Source: Stieleria tagensis
GTDB lineage: Bacteria; Planctomycetota; Planctomycetia; Pirellulales; Pirellulaceae
Direction: 5' to 3'
Length of the DNA: 45,707 nucleotides
NCBI RefSeq assembly: GCF_024129865.1
Contig: NZ_JAMYFE010000012.1
Coordinates: forward strand, 1 to 45,707
Shown: positions 19,805-29,382 of the stretch, piece after piece
Position numbering within the stretch: position 1 is the stretch's first letter
Layout of the letters: each line of letters opens with the position of its first letter
Position numbers and translations under genes: made by a program
Notes under the pieces: model-generated
The model's input: the letters and a program-made list of their open reading frames with translations, nothing else
What the model was told of the DNA's origin: nothing
Databases searched by the model: none

Positions 19805-21286
19805 ATGAACTTCAACGAAATTGCAAACGGTATCACGCGGCGTTCCCTGTTCGCTCAGTCGGCGGCCGGTCTAGGCGCCGCCGCACTCGCGTCCTTGGAT
19901 TCACGGGTTGGTGCCGCACCGGCATCGGCCACGGAGCAATCGCCGGCGACTGCCGCCACGGCAAACGGGCTGGGAAGTCTGCCGCATCACCCGCCCCAAG
20001 CCAAACGGGCGATCTACCTGTTCATGTCTGGGGCTCCCAGCCAAATGGACATGTGGGATCACAAGCCGGCGATGGCGGATTGGTACGACAAAGATCTGCC
20101 CGAATCGATTCGCCAAGGTCAGCGATTGACCACCATGACCAGCGGCCAGTCTCGATTTCCGATCGCACCCAGCATCTACAAGTTCGCGCCGCAGGGACAA
20201 AGCGGAACGATGGTTAGCGAATTGCTGCCGCATACGTCCAAGCATGTCGATGAGATCGCGTTGGTCAAATCCATGCACACCGAAGCGATCAATCATGACC
20301 CGGCGATCACTTACATCTGCACCGGCGATCAACTGCCGGGCAAAGCCAGCCTGGGGTCGTGGCTGAGTTACGGGCTGGGCACCGAGAATGAAAACCTGCC
20401 GGCGTTTTTAGTGATGACGGCGTCTTGGACCGGCCGCAAAGAGGCTCAAGCGTTATACAACCGATTATGGGGCAGCGGTTTTTTGCCCAGCAAATACCAG
20501 GGCGTTGCGCTGCGCAGTAGCGGTGATCCGGTGCTGTATCTGTCGAATCCCAAAGGTGTCGATCCCACGGTCCGGCGTGAGATGCTCAACTCGCTGGCGA
20601 AACTCAATCAGGTGACCGCCCGCTCGGTGGGTGACCCGGAAACCCAAGCCCGAATCGCGCAGTACGAAATGGCGTTTCGGATGCAGACCAGCGTTCCCGA
20701 TCTGGCCAACATCAATGACGAACCCCAATACATTTTGGACCTGTACGGACCCGACGTGACCACGCCGGGGACGTTTGCCAATTGTTGTCTGATGGCGCGG
20801 CGGATGGCCGAACGCGGTGTCCGGTTCACACAAATTTTTCACCGCGGCTGGGATCAACATGGCAATCTGCCCAAGGATCTGCCCAACCAATGTAAAGACG
20901 TTGATCAACCCAGTTCGGCTTTGCTGACCGATTTGCGGCAACGCGGCATGATGGACGACACGCTCGTCGTATGGGGCGGTGAATTCGGACGCACCATGTA
21001 TTGCCAGGGCAAGCTAAGCAAGACGACCTATGGGCGCGACCACCATCCCAAATGTTTCACGGTTTGGTTGGCCGGGGCCGGTGTGCGCGGCGGAGTTGTG
21101 CACGGTGCAACCGATGAGTTCAGTTACAATATCACCGAAAACCCAGTTCATATCCGTGATTTGAACGCCACGATCTTGCACCTGATGGGAATCGATGCCA
21201 ACCGATTCACCTATGCATTCAAAGGTCTGGATCAACGTTTGACCGGTGTCGAAGGCGGCAGCGTGGTGCCGGAACTGTTGACCTAG
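19805..21286 (+). CDS. Tat-exported DUF1501 protein
   Basis: A 493-residue protein of the DUF1501 family, which has an alkaline-phosphatase/sulfatase-like fold. The N-terminus has a twin-arginine signal ([21 protein letters not shown]), so it is probably exported folded. Family landmarks: [43 protein letters not shown], and [16 protein letters not shown] followed by [21 protein letters not shown]. It is the second gene of an operon with the PSD1 protein (12-bp gap) and the SGNH hydrolase (24-bp gap). The pairing of DUF1501 with PSD1 is the standard planctomycete arrangement. Its substrate is unknown. Confidence 0.93.
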   Translation: MNFNEIANGITRRSLFAQSAAGLGAAALASLDSRVGAAPASATEQSPATAATANGLGSLPHHPPQAKRAIYLFMSGAPSQMDMWDHKPAMADWYDKDLPESIRQGQRLTTMTSGQSRFPIAPSIYKFAPQGQSGTMVSELLPHTSKHVDEIALVKSMHTEAINHDPAITYICTGDQLPGKASLGSWLSYGLGTENENLPAFLVMTASWTGRKEAQALYNRLWGSGFLPSKYQGVALRSSGDPVLYLSNPKGVDPTVRREMLNSLAKLNQVTARSVGDPETQARIAQYEMAFRMQTSVPDLANINDEPQYILDLYGPDVTTPGTFANCCLMARRMAERGVRFTQIFHRGWDQHGNLPKDLPNQCKDVDQPSSALLTDLRQRGMMDDTLVVWGGEFGRTMYCQGKLSKTTYGRDHHPKCFTVWLAGAGVRGGVVHGATDEFSYNITENPVHIRDLNATILHLMGIDANRFTYAFKGLDQRLTGVEGGSVVPELLT

Positions 21287-21310
21287 TCAGAGAGAGAGAG
21301 GGGCAGGCGG

Positions 21311-22390
21311 ATGGAACGAAAGTCCAAGGCGGCCGCACCGCCAAACGCTCGCCCGAAATTGTCTTGGGGACGTAAGCTGACGTTTGCAGTGCTCACGGGG
21401 GTGCTGTTTTTTGTGGTCGTCGAAGGCCTGCTAAGGGTGTCCGGATTCCAAGTGGTTTCCGACGTCCAGCAGATGCAGTTCACGTTCCCGATCGACGACT
21501 ACAACAACAATGCTCCGGAACCCTTTCTACGCCGCGACCGTGAACTGTTTTGGACGCCTCGTCCCGGCGTGGTGGGGCACAATTCCATGGGCTTCTATGG
21601 ACCCGAGTTTTCGCAGGTCAAACCCGAGGATGTTTTTCGAATCGTTTGCCTGGGCGATTCATGCACCCATTTTGGCCCGCAATCGTATCCGGAAATCACC
21701 CAGTCATTGCTGCGCGAGCGATTGGAGAACGATCGCATCGAAGTGATCAATGCAGGCGTGATTGGATACACGTCGTATCAGGGACTGACCTTGATGCGAA
21801 CACGAGTTCCCCGCTGGCAACCGGATGTGGTGACCGTGTATTTCGGCTGGAACGACCACTGGCTTTCTCGCGGATTGGAGGACAAAGATCAAACCGGTGC
21901 TTCGCCGAGTTCGATCGACACACTGCTGGGTGGTCTGCGGTCGGTGCAGCTTGCTGAGATGTTGACGCGGGGTTGGAGGGCCGGCGGATCCGTGCCGGTG
22001 CGAGTCAGTTTGCAGGACTATCGTGAAAACTTGATCGCGATCGCCGATCAATGTGACGCAATCGGAAGCGAGACGGTGTTTCTGACGGCGCCGCACGCGA
22101 TGGATCTGTCGATCCCAGAATACCTGCTGACCTCCGGCGAAGTTGCAGATGCGTCGCAGCTGATTCCGCTGCACCAGAGCTACAACGCGGTGGTCCGCGA
22201 GGTGGCCGCGGAGACCGATTCGGGGCTGATCGATTTGGCCGCACAGATCGATCAAGTCGACAAGCTGCCGCTGTTTATTGACGACCATATCCATTTGACG
22301 CTAGCCGGTCGGCAATACGTCGCCGAACAAATTGCCGGTCAAGTGGCAGCAGAGGCGATCGAGCAGGCATCCGCGCAGCGCGAGCAGTAA
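21311..22390 (+). CDS. Membrane-anchored SGNH/GDSL hydrolase
   Basis: A 359-residue protein with a short basic cytoplasmic N-terminus, one transmembrane helix (residues about 23-40) and an extracytoplasmic SGNH esterase/lipase-like domain. Block I is VCLGDSCTHFG with the nucleophile S117. Block III is FGWNDHW near residue 180. Block V is DDHIHLT near residue 325, giving the Asp-x-x-His pair. Such enzymes deacylate carbohydrates or lipids. It is preceded by a GAGAGAGAGGGG-like purine run that could act as a ribosome binding site. Its place downstream of PSD1/DUF1501 suggests ester removal from the same polymer, which is an inference. Confidence 0.87.
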   Translation: MERKSKAAAPPNARPKLSWGRKLTFAVLTGVLFFVVVEGLLRVSGFQVVSDVQQMQFTFPIDDYNNNAPEPFLRRDRELFWTPRPGVVGHNSMGFYGPEFSQVKPEDVFRIVCLGDSCTHFGPQSYPEITQSLLRERLENDRIEVINAGVIGYTSYQGLTLMRTRVPRWQPDVVTVYFGWNDHWLSRGLEDKDQTGASPSSIDTLLGGLRSVQLAEMLTRGWRAGGSVPVRVSLQDYRENLIAIADQCDAIGSETVFLTAPHAMDLSIPEYLLTSGEVADASQLIPLHQSYNAVVREVAAETDSGLIDLAAQIDQVDKLPLFIDDHIHLTLAGRQYVAEQIAGQVAAEAIEQASAQREQ

Positions 22391-22473
22391 ATCTTGACAG
22401 CAGAGCTCACAAGGCTGAAGATAGACGATTCGTTTTTTGGCGTTACACACTGGCGCGAATGACGGTGGTCTCA

Positions 22474-22502
22474 ACCGCCGTCGAATGGGATTCGACGGCG
22501 GT
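22474..22502. terminator. Hairpin between convergent SGNH hydrolase and HtrA genes
   Basis: A perfect 12-bp stem, ACCGCCGTCGAA / TTCGACGGCGGT, with a TGGGA loop lies in the 234-bp gap between the two converging genes. No T-tract follows on either strand, so it is only a possible bidirectional terminator. Confidence 0.45.
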
Positions 22503-22624
22503 GCGGGAATCGCCCTGGGGTGGCAAAGGACCGCTGAATCCATATCACAGCATCAAGAAAGCGCGGTGATCGATCCACGACGCTTCAGCCACCGTTAAAG
22601 TTCACGCTTCAGCGTGTTCCGCGC

Positions 22625-24151
22625 TTAGTTGCGGACCACCATCAGCATCCGCCGATTGCCGCGGCGAATACTGACTTGAACCGGTTGTCGCTCACGCTTG
22701 GAGAGTTCCAAGATGCCTTCCAGTTGACGTGCTGAGCTGAGTGTCAGCCCACCGGCGGATTCGATCACGTCACCGACCTTCAGCCCGTCGCGAGCGGCGA
22801 TGCTGTCGTCTTTGATGCCCGTGATGATCAGACCGCTGTCCAGGTTCTGGTAGCCGTACTTTTGTGCCGTCGCGGGTGTGACAGGCACCATTTCAGCCCC
22901 CATCACTTCGCCCGAACCGAACTGCGCCATCACCTCGGCGGTGCGTTCTTTCAGGTCCACACGAATTTGGCTGGCCACGCCTTTGCGGTTGATGTCCAAC
23001 AGCATCGTTGCCCCTGGCGGTCGACTGGCGACATAGTTTCGCATTTGCGACTGGGTCTTCATCGGACGCCCGTCGATCGCGATCACGACGTCACCTGGTT
23101 CGATCCCGGCAGCCGACGCTGGCATACGATCGAGAACGGATTCGATCATCACGCCCTGCCGGACTTTCAATCCGAACCCTTCGATCGTTTCCTGATTGAC
23201 CGGCGCCAAACTGGCGCCCAGGAATCCGCGGCGGACCGCGCCGTTTTCGATGATGGATTTTAGTACCGGCGCGGCCAGTGAGACCGGGATGGCAAAACCG
23301 ATGCCGGCACTAGAACCACTGCGCGACATGATGGCGGTGTTGATGCCGACCAATTCGCCATTCAGATTCACCAGCGGTCCGCCGGAGTTTCCGGGGTTGA
23401 TCGCTGCGTCGGTCTGCAGGAAATCTTCGAATCCGGCGCCATCGCCGATGATGCCGCGGACCCGGTTTTTGCCGCTGATGATGCCGGCCGTCACGGTTTG
23501 ATCCAATCCAAAGGGGCTGCCGATTGCGACCACCCAGTCACCGACTTGGATGGCGTCGGAATTGCCCAGCGGGACCGCATTGAGATCTTCGCGATCCACC
23601 TTAATCACCGCCAAGTCTGTTTGCGGGTCGGTGCCGATGATCTCGCCGGTTGCCTTGGTGCCGTCACTGAATTCGACTTCCAACACGTCGGCTTCGGCAA
23701 CGACATGGTTATTGGTCAAGATATAGCCATCGGTGCGGACGATCACACCGCTTCCCATACCGGTTGATTCACGCTGTTGCGGGATACTGCGAGGAACGCC
23801 AAACAGATCTTCTAGTCCCGGTGGCAAACCGCGAGGCGCCCCACGACCGCGAATCGTTTGGGTTTGAGTGGTGTTGATGCTGACGACGCTCGGACGCATC
23901 AGATTGGCGACATTGCGGAACGCGGTCGACAGGTCTTTCGCCGCCGCCAGATTTTGCCCGTCCAGCGGTCGCGGATTCCCGTAACTACCCGTCGCGGCGG
24001 GAGCTTGCAGGAGAGCGTCTTGAGCGAGTGGGTCTTGGGCGACCGGATCGTTGCGTAAAAAGACCGGCGAGGTCAACACGACTCCGGTGACCAGTGACCC
24101 CAGGATCATTGCTCCCAAGGCCCCGCTGATCTGTTTCCATGTCGTTGGCAT
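22625..24151 (-). CDS. degP: HtrA/DegP-family periplasmic serine protease
   Basis: A 508-residue S1C serine protease with one N-terminal membrane or signal segment (GALGAMILGSLVTGVVLTSPVF). The protease domain has the full triad: H149 in LTNNHVVAEA, the Asp near 179 in TDLAVIKVD, and S256 in NPGNSGGPL. Two PDZ domains follow: one with GFLGASLAPVNQETIEGFGL and AGIEPGDVVIAIDGRP, the second with SGLIITGIKDDSIAARDGLKVGDVI. It degrades or chaperones misfolded envelope proteins. I chose the ATG at 24151, which has AGGGAG about 10 nt upstream; an ATG at 24187 is also in frame. It is divergent from glgC. Confidence 0.93.
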   Translation of the reverse strand: MPTTWKQISGALGAMILGSLVTGVVLTSPVFLRNDPVAQDPLAQDALLQAPAATGSYGNPRPLDGQNLAAAKDLSTAFRNVANLMRPSVVSINTTQTQTIRGRGAPRGLPPGLEDLFGVPRSIPQQRESTGMGSGVIVRTDGYILTNNHVVAEADVLEVEFSDGTKATGEIIGTDPQTDLAVIKVDREDLNAVPLGNSDAIQVGDWVVAIGSPFGLDQTVTAGIISGKNRVRGIIGDGAGFEDFLQTDAAINPGNSGGPLVNLNGELVGINTAIMSRSGSSAGIGFAIPVSLAAPVLKSIIENGAVRRGFLGASLAPVNQETIEGFGLKVRQGVMIESVLDRMPASAAGIEPGDVVIAIDGRPMKTQSQMRNYVASRPPGATMLLDINRKGVASQIRVDLKERTAEVMAQFGSGEVMGAEMVPVTPATAQKYGYQNLDSGLIITGIKDDSIAARDGLKVGDVIESAGGLTLSSARQLEGILELSKRERQPVQVSIRRGNRRMLMVVRN

Positions 24152-24422
24152 CTGGAGGGGACTCCCTAATGGATGAAGAATTTTCAATGGCAGTGGAAGG
24201 AAAGCACCGCTTGAAGTGTCAGATTGTCAGCATTGGCGACGTATCCTGTTCATTTTAAGCAAAGTGGCAAACCGCAGACCATTTCTGCCGCCGCAGTTGA
24301 TTTTCAACGAACATTCCTGATTTCGACGCACAGTGGTGCAGATTACCGCCCACGGCAGGTAGTCAATTCTGTTAAGTTACTACGTATGGCTGTCTGAAAA
24401 GGACTTGGAACGGGACACTCGC

Positions 24423-25694
24423 ATGCGTGACACTTTGACGGTGATTTTAGCTGGCGGCCGTGGCTCTCGCTTGGAACCCTTGACACGAGATCGGGCGAAA
24501 CCCGCAGTGCCATTTGGCGGTCTGTACCGCATCGTCGACTTTGTGCTCAGCAATTGTCTCAACAGCGGCATGCGACGATTATTGGTGCTGACCCAATACA
24601 AAGCGCAGTCGCTCGATCGCCACATCAATTTAGCCTGGCGCAATTACTTCTGTCGTGAACTCGGTGAATTCATCGATGTGGTTCCGCCACAACAACGGCT
24701 CGCCGGCAATTGGTATTCCGGAACCGCCGACGCGGTGTACCAGAATATTTATGCCATCGAACGAGAGCAACCCGAAGATGTGGTGGTTCTGGCCGGTGAT
24801 CATATCTACAAAATGAACTACGGACCGATGGTCGATTTCCATCGCAGGCGTTGTGCCGACGTCACGATCGGTGCTCTCCGTGTCGACGTCGATCAAGCGC
24901 GACAGTTTGGCGTGATGCAAACCGATTTGGACCATCGCGTGATCGGGTTCCAAGAGAAACCCGATCGTCCGATTCCCACTCCGGATGACCCCAACGTTTG
25001 TTTGGCGTCGATGGGAATTTATGTCTTTAGTGCCAGATTTTTGTACGAACAATTGTGTGCCGATGCAACACAAACCACCAGTTCGCATGACTTTGGGAAA
25101 AACATCATTCCAGGGGCCATCGACTCCTACAACGTTTGCGCTTTTCCGTTCCTAGATGAGAATCGCAAACGCGATGCCTATTGGCGGGACGTCGGCACGC
25201 TGGATGCCTATTACGAGGCCACGATGGATTTGATTGGCGTCGATCCCCAGCTGAATCTGTATGACGAACAGTGGCCGGTTCGCGCCTACCAACCGATGTT
25301 GCCACCGCCCAAGTTCGTGTTTGGCAGTGGCGGCGTTTCGACTCGGCGTGGTGCGGCGTTGGATTCGCTGGTTTGCCAAGGCGCCATTCTAAGTGGCGGC
25401 AGCGTGGAACGCAGCGTGATCGGTCCCGGTGTGCGGATCAACAGCTACGCATCGGTGGAAGATAGCATCCTGTTCGACAACGTGACGGTAGGACGGCACA
25501 GTCGGCTTCGGCGTGTCATCATCGACAAAGACGTCTCGATTCCGCCCGAAACGGAAATCGGGTTCAACCCCGTCGCCGATGCCCAGCGTGGGTTCACGCT
25601 CACAGAGAGCGGGCTGGTCGTGATCAGTCGCGGTGAACAAGTCGCGCCGGATTTTGCCTCCGGCACTCCCGAACTGCGCATCACCGGCGGATAG
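24423..25694 (+). CDS. glgC: Glucose-1-phosphate adenylyltransferase (ADP-glucose pyrophosphorylase)
   Basis: A 423-residue enzyme that makes ADP-glucose from ATP and glucose-1-phosphate, the committed step of bacterial glycogen synthesis. Seen: the nucleotide-binding AGGRGSRLEPLTRDRAKPAVPFGG at the N-terminus, the FVLSNCLNSG motif, GTADAVYQN, LAGDHIYKMNY, and the glucose-1-phosphate site VIGFQEKP. A C-terminal left-handed beta-helix region follows (VIGPGVRINSYASVEDSILFDNV). I chose the ATG at 24423; the frame continues upstream to a TTG at 24405, but the family N-terminus fits the ATG. No other glycogen genes are adjacent, so glycogen metabolism is dispersed in this genome. Confidence 0.94.
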   Translation: MRDTLTVILAGGRGSRLEPLTRDRAKPAVPFGGLYRIVDFVLSNCLNSGMRRLLVLTQYKAQSLDRHINLAWRNYFCRELGEFIDVVPPQQRLAGNWYSGTADAVYQNIYAIEREQPEDVVVLAGDHIYKMNYGPMVDFHRRRCADVTIGALRVDVDQARQFGVMQTDLDHRVIGFQEKPDRPIPTPDDPNVCLASMGIYVFSARFLYEQLCADATQTTSSHDFGKNIIPGAIDSYNVCAFPFLDENRKRDAYWRDVGTLDAYYEATMDLIGVDPQLNLYDEQWPVRAYQPMLPPPKFVFGSGGVSTRRGAALDSLVCQGAILSGGSVERSVIGPGVRINSYASVEDSILFDNVTVGRHSRLRRVIIDKDVSIPPETEIGFNPVADAQRGFTLTESGLVVISRGEQVAPDFASGTPELRITGG

Positions 25695-25695
25695 C

Positions 25696-28600
25696 CTATT
25701 GCGATTCGTTTTTCAGGTAGGCCTGGAGCGTTTCGGCGACATCACTGACTGACTGTTTTAGTTCATCCAGGCATTGCTGGGCTTCGTCAAACGGACCCTC
25801 GTCTGCAGTCGGTTGTAGTCGCTGGGCAATCTCCGACGTCCTGGTCGCACCGACGCTGCGTGATGCGCCGCTCAGGGTGTGTCCGGCGCGGCGAACACGC
25901 CCGCCGTCGCCGGCTTGAATGGCTGCCGCGATTTCGTTTAACAAAGTTTGACTTTCATCCAGATACATCGTCAGCAGTTCTCGCAACAGCGTTTCGTTGC
26001 CCGAAACCATCTCGCGAACACGTTGGATTTCAAAGCCTGTCGCTGCATCGACCGGATCGGAATCCGGTTCCGCTGTCGAGTCTGCCGATGGATCGAGGTT
26101 CAGTTGGCCAATTGCGGAAAGTTTTTCTTTCAACGTACCAATGCGGATTGGTTTGGCGATGTACTCGTCCATCCCCGCATCCAGGCACTGTTCCCGATCG
26201 CCCTTCATCGCGTGCGCCGTCATTGCGATGATGGGAACGTGGCGACCGGTGCCACGTTCGTTCTTACGAATCACTTTTGTCGCGGCAAAGCCATCCATGA
26301 CGGGCATTTGAACGTCCATCAACACCACGTCGAAATCGCCCTCGCCAACCGCCTGGACGGCTTCGGCACCGTTATTTGCGACGGTGACCTGGTGCCCGAA
26401 GCGTGACAGGACTCCGATGGCCAGTTTTTGGTTGATCGCATTGTCCTCGGCCAACAACACGTTCAATTTGCGCCGCAACTGTTCCGATGGATCATCGAAT
26501 TCAAACGAGGTGTCGTCTTCGGGTGATGTGACGCCTAGGGTGCGGACGATCGCATCGAACAATTCAGATTGCTTGACGGGTTTGAGCAAACGTTCGGAGA
26601 TGTCCAATCGATCTTGCAGGGATTGATCGTTGTCACGGGTGCCACTGGTCAAAATGATGATCGGTGTTTCCGAGATTCCCGCATCGCCGCGGACCTGTTC
26701 GATGAACTCATACCCACTCATCTCGGGCATGTGGACGTCGCTGATGATCAATTTGCAGGGTTCGTCCTCGCCCTCGGCTTTGCGCAGCAAGTCCAATGCG
26801 TCTTCACCGGATCGTGCCAGCACCGGGACCATTCCCCAATTGGTCAGCATCTCTTGCAAGATCTTTCGATTGGTGGTGTTGTCATCGACCACCATGACCT
26901 TGGAACCACCGACGAACACCGTCCCATTGGTCGCGAGAGTTTCGGTGCCTTCGGGAGCAGGTTTCAGGTGGATCGAAACGATAAACTTGCTGCCTTCTCC
27001 GACTTCGCTTTCGACGGCGATTGATCCGTCCATCAACTCGACCAGTCGCGACGAAATGGCCAAGCCCAGACCGGTGCCACCGAATCGTCGCGTCACCGAC
27101 GTGTCGGCCTGTTCAAATTCTTCGAAAATCGCTTTGCAGCGGTCTTCGGGAATCCCGACGCCGGTGTCTCGCACCGAGATTTCCAATCCCACATCGTCGT
27201 CTGTCAGTGACAGCAATTCGACTTGGACAAAGACTTCACCACGCTCGGTGAACTTGACCGCGTTACCGACCAGGTTGATCATGATCTGGCGGATGCGACC
27301 GGAATCACCGACGACATAGTGTGGACAGGCTGGGTCGACGCGGAAAGCCAATTCCAAGCCTTTGGAGTGGGCTTTCAATCCCAGCGTCTTCATCGTGTCA
27401 CCCAAGCTCTCACGGAGATCGAAGGTTTGACAATCGATCTCCAGTTTCCCCGCCTCAATTTTGGAGAAATCAAGGATGTCGTTGATCACCGACAACAGGG
27501 CTTCGCCCGATTCCTGGACCATCGATAAAAAGTTTCGCTGGTTGGCATCCAGCCGAGTCTCGAGCACCAAGTCGGTCATGCCGATGATGGCGTTCATCGG
27601 TGTCCGGATTTCGTGACTCATGTTTGCCAGGAAGTCGCTTTTGGCGCGGTTGGCTTTGTCGGCGATCTCGGTCGCCGCAATCATTTCCTTTTCGAACTTC
27701 TTGCGTTCGGTGATGTCGTGACCGATGCCGACGACGCCGATGATTTCGCCATCGGAACTACGAAGTGGGACTTTGGTGGTCAGCAAGCACAACGCGGATT
27801 CTTCGTCGCCACGGTGGGATTCTTCACGATCGAACAAGGGTTGACCGGTGCGCATCACGTTCTGATCGTCCGTCACGTAATTGCACGCTAACTCAGCTGG
27901 CGAAAAATCGTAGTCTGTCTTGCCTAAAATTTCATCCGCCGATTGCAGTCCTAGCAGTTCGACCAGCGCCGCATTGGCGGTGATGAAGCGTCCGGCCCGG
28001 TCTTTGACATAGATCAGGTCGGGAACGTTGTTGATGATTGTTTTCAGCAAGTCGCGTTCTCGCGACAGTTCCTGCTCGGCGAGTTTTTGTTCGGACACGT
28101 CTCGCGAGATGCCGAAGGTCCCAACAATTTCACCGGATTGATTTCGTAGTGGAACCTTGGTCGTACTGCACCAGGTTGGTTGGCGATCAAGGTAGGTTTC
28201 GTATTCGATCTTGGCTTGGATCATTTCACCGGTTTCGATGATCCGCCGTTCGTCGGCCAGGGCATCTCGCGCGTGGGCGCGACCAAAAAAGTCCGCGTCC
28301 GATTTGCCGATCGCGTCGCGTGGATCCTCCAGACCCAGTTTGGTGGCGCAGCTGCGGCTGAGACGAATGAAGCGACTGTCGAGGTCTTTGAAGTAGACCG
28401 AATCGGGGACGGTGTCCAACAGGATCGACAGCAAGAATTTTTCGTACTCGACCTGGTGTTCGGTGTTTTTTTGGTCGGTGACGTCCCAGAACATCACTTG
28501 AATTCCAACCACCGCACCACTGGCGTCATGGACCGGTGCCTTCCAAACCTCCACATGTTTTTGCTTGCCGCCGGCGCCTTGGTGGCGTTCGACGTTGTGG

Positions 28601-29244
28601 TGCAATTTGCCTGTTTCCATCACTTGGCGATCATCGGCCAAGTACTTTTTCGCCAGGTCGGCCGGGAACAGGTCAAAGTCGGTTTTGTCGATGATTTCAC
28701 CGGCAGTGACACCCATCACCTCGCAGGCCAATTCGTTGGCGTACTGCAGTCGTCCGCGGGCGTCTTTGCGCAGCACGCACAGCGGCAAACTTTCGACCAG
28801 CGAACGATAGACCGCCTCGGAATCTCGCAGCGATCGGCCAAGATGACGTTGCTCGGAAATATCTCGGCTGATTCCAAACAGACGCGGCTGTTCCAAATCA
28901 CCGACTTCATAGGTCACGTTTTCGCGGATCCAAATCGGCGATTCGCTGGATCCGGCCAACCGGTAGTCATATTCGGCGTGCCCGATCGTGGGCAATTCGT
29001 CCAGTTGTTGCAGGACGCTGGCGCGGTCATCGTCGTGAACCAATTCCAGACGCAGCCCGGGTTGGTCGATTAATTCCGATGCGGGTCGGCGAAACACCGC
29101 TGATGCAGCGGGATCAACCCAATCCAATTCCCTGCCGTCGGGAGAGCCGACCCAACTGCATTCGCTCGACTTTGCCAGCAGACTGGTTGGGATCGATGGC
29201 AGGGACGATCCGTCTGTTGTCGTTTCGGTTTCGGTGTTCGCCAT
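25696..29244 (-). CDS. Hybrid sensor histidine kinase: 4 PAS, HisKA, HATPase, 2 REC, HPt
   Basis: An 1182-residue signalling protein without an evident transmembrane segment, so a cytoplasmic sensor is likely. Domains: four PAS/PAC modules (about 25-135, 140-265, 270-395, 400-525; the last three close with DVTDQKN, DVSEQK and DITERK), HisKA with the phosphorylatable H544 in MSHEIRTPMNAI, HATPase_c with N-box and G-boxes (NLVGNAVKF, DTGVGI, GTGLGLAIS), REC1 with D836 (IISDVHMPEMSG), REC2 with D977 (VLMDVQMPVMDG), and a C-terminal HPt with H1122 in AGHTLSGAS. The HPt lysine that usually follows (H-x-L-K-G) is serine here. A full His-Asp-His-Asp relay could run within this chain. The input signal and output regulator are not encoded nearby. 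Confidence 0.93.
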   Translation of the reverse strand: MANTETETTTDGSSLPSIPTSLLAKSSECSWVGSPDGRELDWVDPAASAVFRRPASELIDQPGLRLELVHDDDRASVLQQLDELPTIGHAEYDYRLAGSSESPIWIRENVTYEVGDLEQPRLFGISRDISEQRHLGRSLRDSEAVYRSLVESLPLCVLRKDARGRLQYANELACEVMGVTAGEIIDKTDFDLFPADLAKKYLADDRQVMETGKLHHNVERHQGAGGKQKHVEVWKAPVHDASGAVVGIQVMFWDVTDQKNTEHQVEYEKFLLSILLDTVPDSVYFKDLDSRFIRLSRSCATKLGLEDPRDAIGKSDADFFGRAHARDALADERRIIETGEMIQAKIEYETYLDRQPTWCSTTKVPLRNQSGEIVGTFGISRDVSEQKLAEQELSRERDLLKTIINNVPDLIYVKDRAGRFITANAALVELLGLQSADEILGKTDYDFSPAELACNYVTDDQNVMRTGQPLFDREESHRGDEESALCLLTTKVPLRSSDGEIIGVVGIGHDITERKKFEKEMIAATEIADKANRAKSDFLANMSHEIRTPMNAIIGMTDLVLETRLDANQRNFLSMVQESGEALLSVINDILDFSKIEAGKLEIDCQTFDLRESLGDTMKTLGLKAHSKGLELAFRVDPACPHYVVGDSGRIRQIMINLVGNAVKFTERGEVFVQVELLSLTDDDVGLEISVRDTGVGIPEDRCKAIFEEFEQADTSVTRRFGGTGLGLAISSRLVELMDGSIAVESEVGEGSKFIVSIHLKPAPEGTETLATNGTVFVGGSKVMVVDDNTTNRKILQEMLTNWGMVPVLARSGEDALDLLRKAEGEDEPCKLIISDVHMPEMSGYEFIEQVRGDAGISETPIIILTSGTRDNDQSLQDRLDISERLLKPVKQSELFDAIVRTLGVTSPEDDTSFEFDDPSEQLRRKLNVLLAEDNAINQKLAIGVLSRFGHQVTVANNGAEAVQAVGEGDFDVVLMDVQMPVMDGFAATKVIRKNERGTGRHVPIIAMTAHAMKGDREQCLDAGMDEYIAKPIRIGTLKEKLSAIGQLNLDPSADSTAEPDSDPVDAATGFEIQRVREMVSGNETLLRELLTMYLDESQTLLNEIAAAIQAGDGGRVRRAGHTLSGASRSVGATRTSEIAQRLQPTADEGPFDEAQQCLDELKQSVSDVAETLQAYLKNESQ

Positions 29245-29382
29245 TGCATCTCAACCGCCATCGAGTAATGCGATCCCCACGATTTAAGCATAACTGCAAA
29301 ACAGCATCGTGTGGCGTTTTTTGCTGTCCGGTTGACCTTGTTTCCGTTCAAACCGATCAGCGGTTCTTTGACGTCTGAATGA

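Noticed and set aside
24191-24260. ECF-type sigma promoter (GAAC...) upstream of the HtrA gene
   Set aside because: A GAAC word is present on the minus strand, but no matching -10 element at the right distance was found.
28180-29073. 297-codon frame antisense to the hybrid kinase
   Set aside because: It mirrors the PAS region of the kinase, has no recognisable domain and no ribosome binding site.
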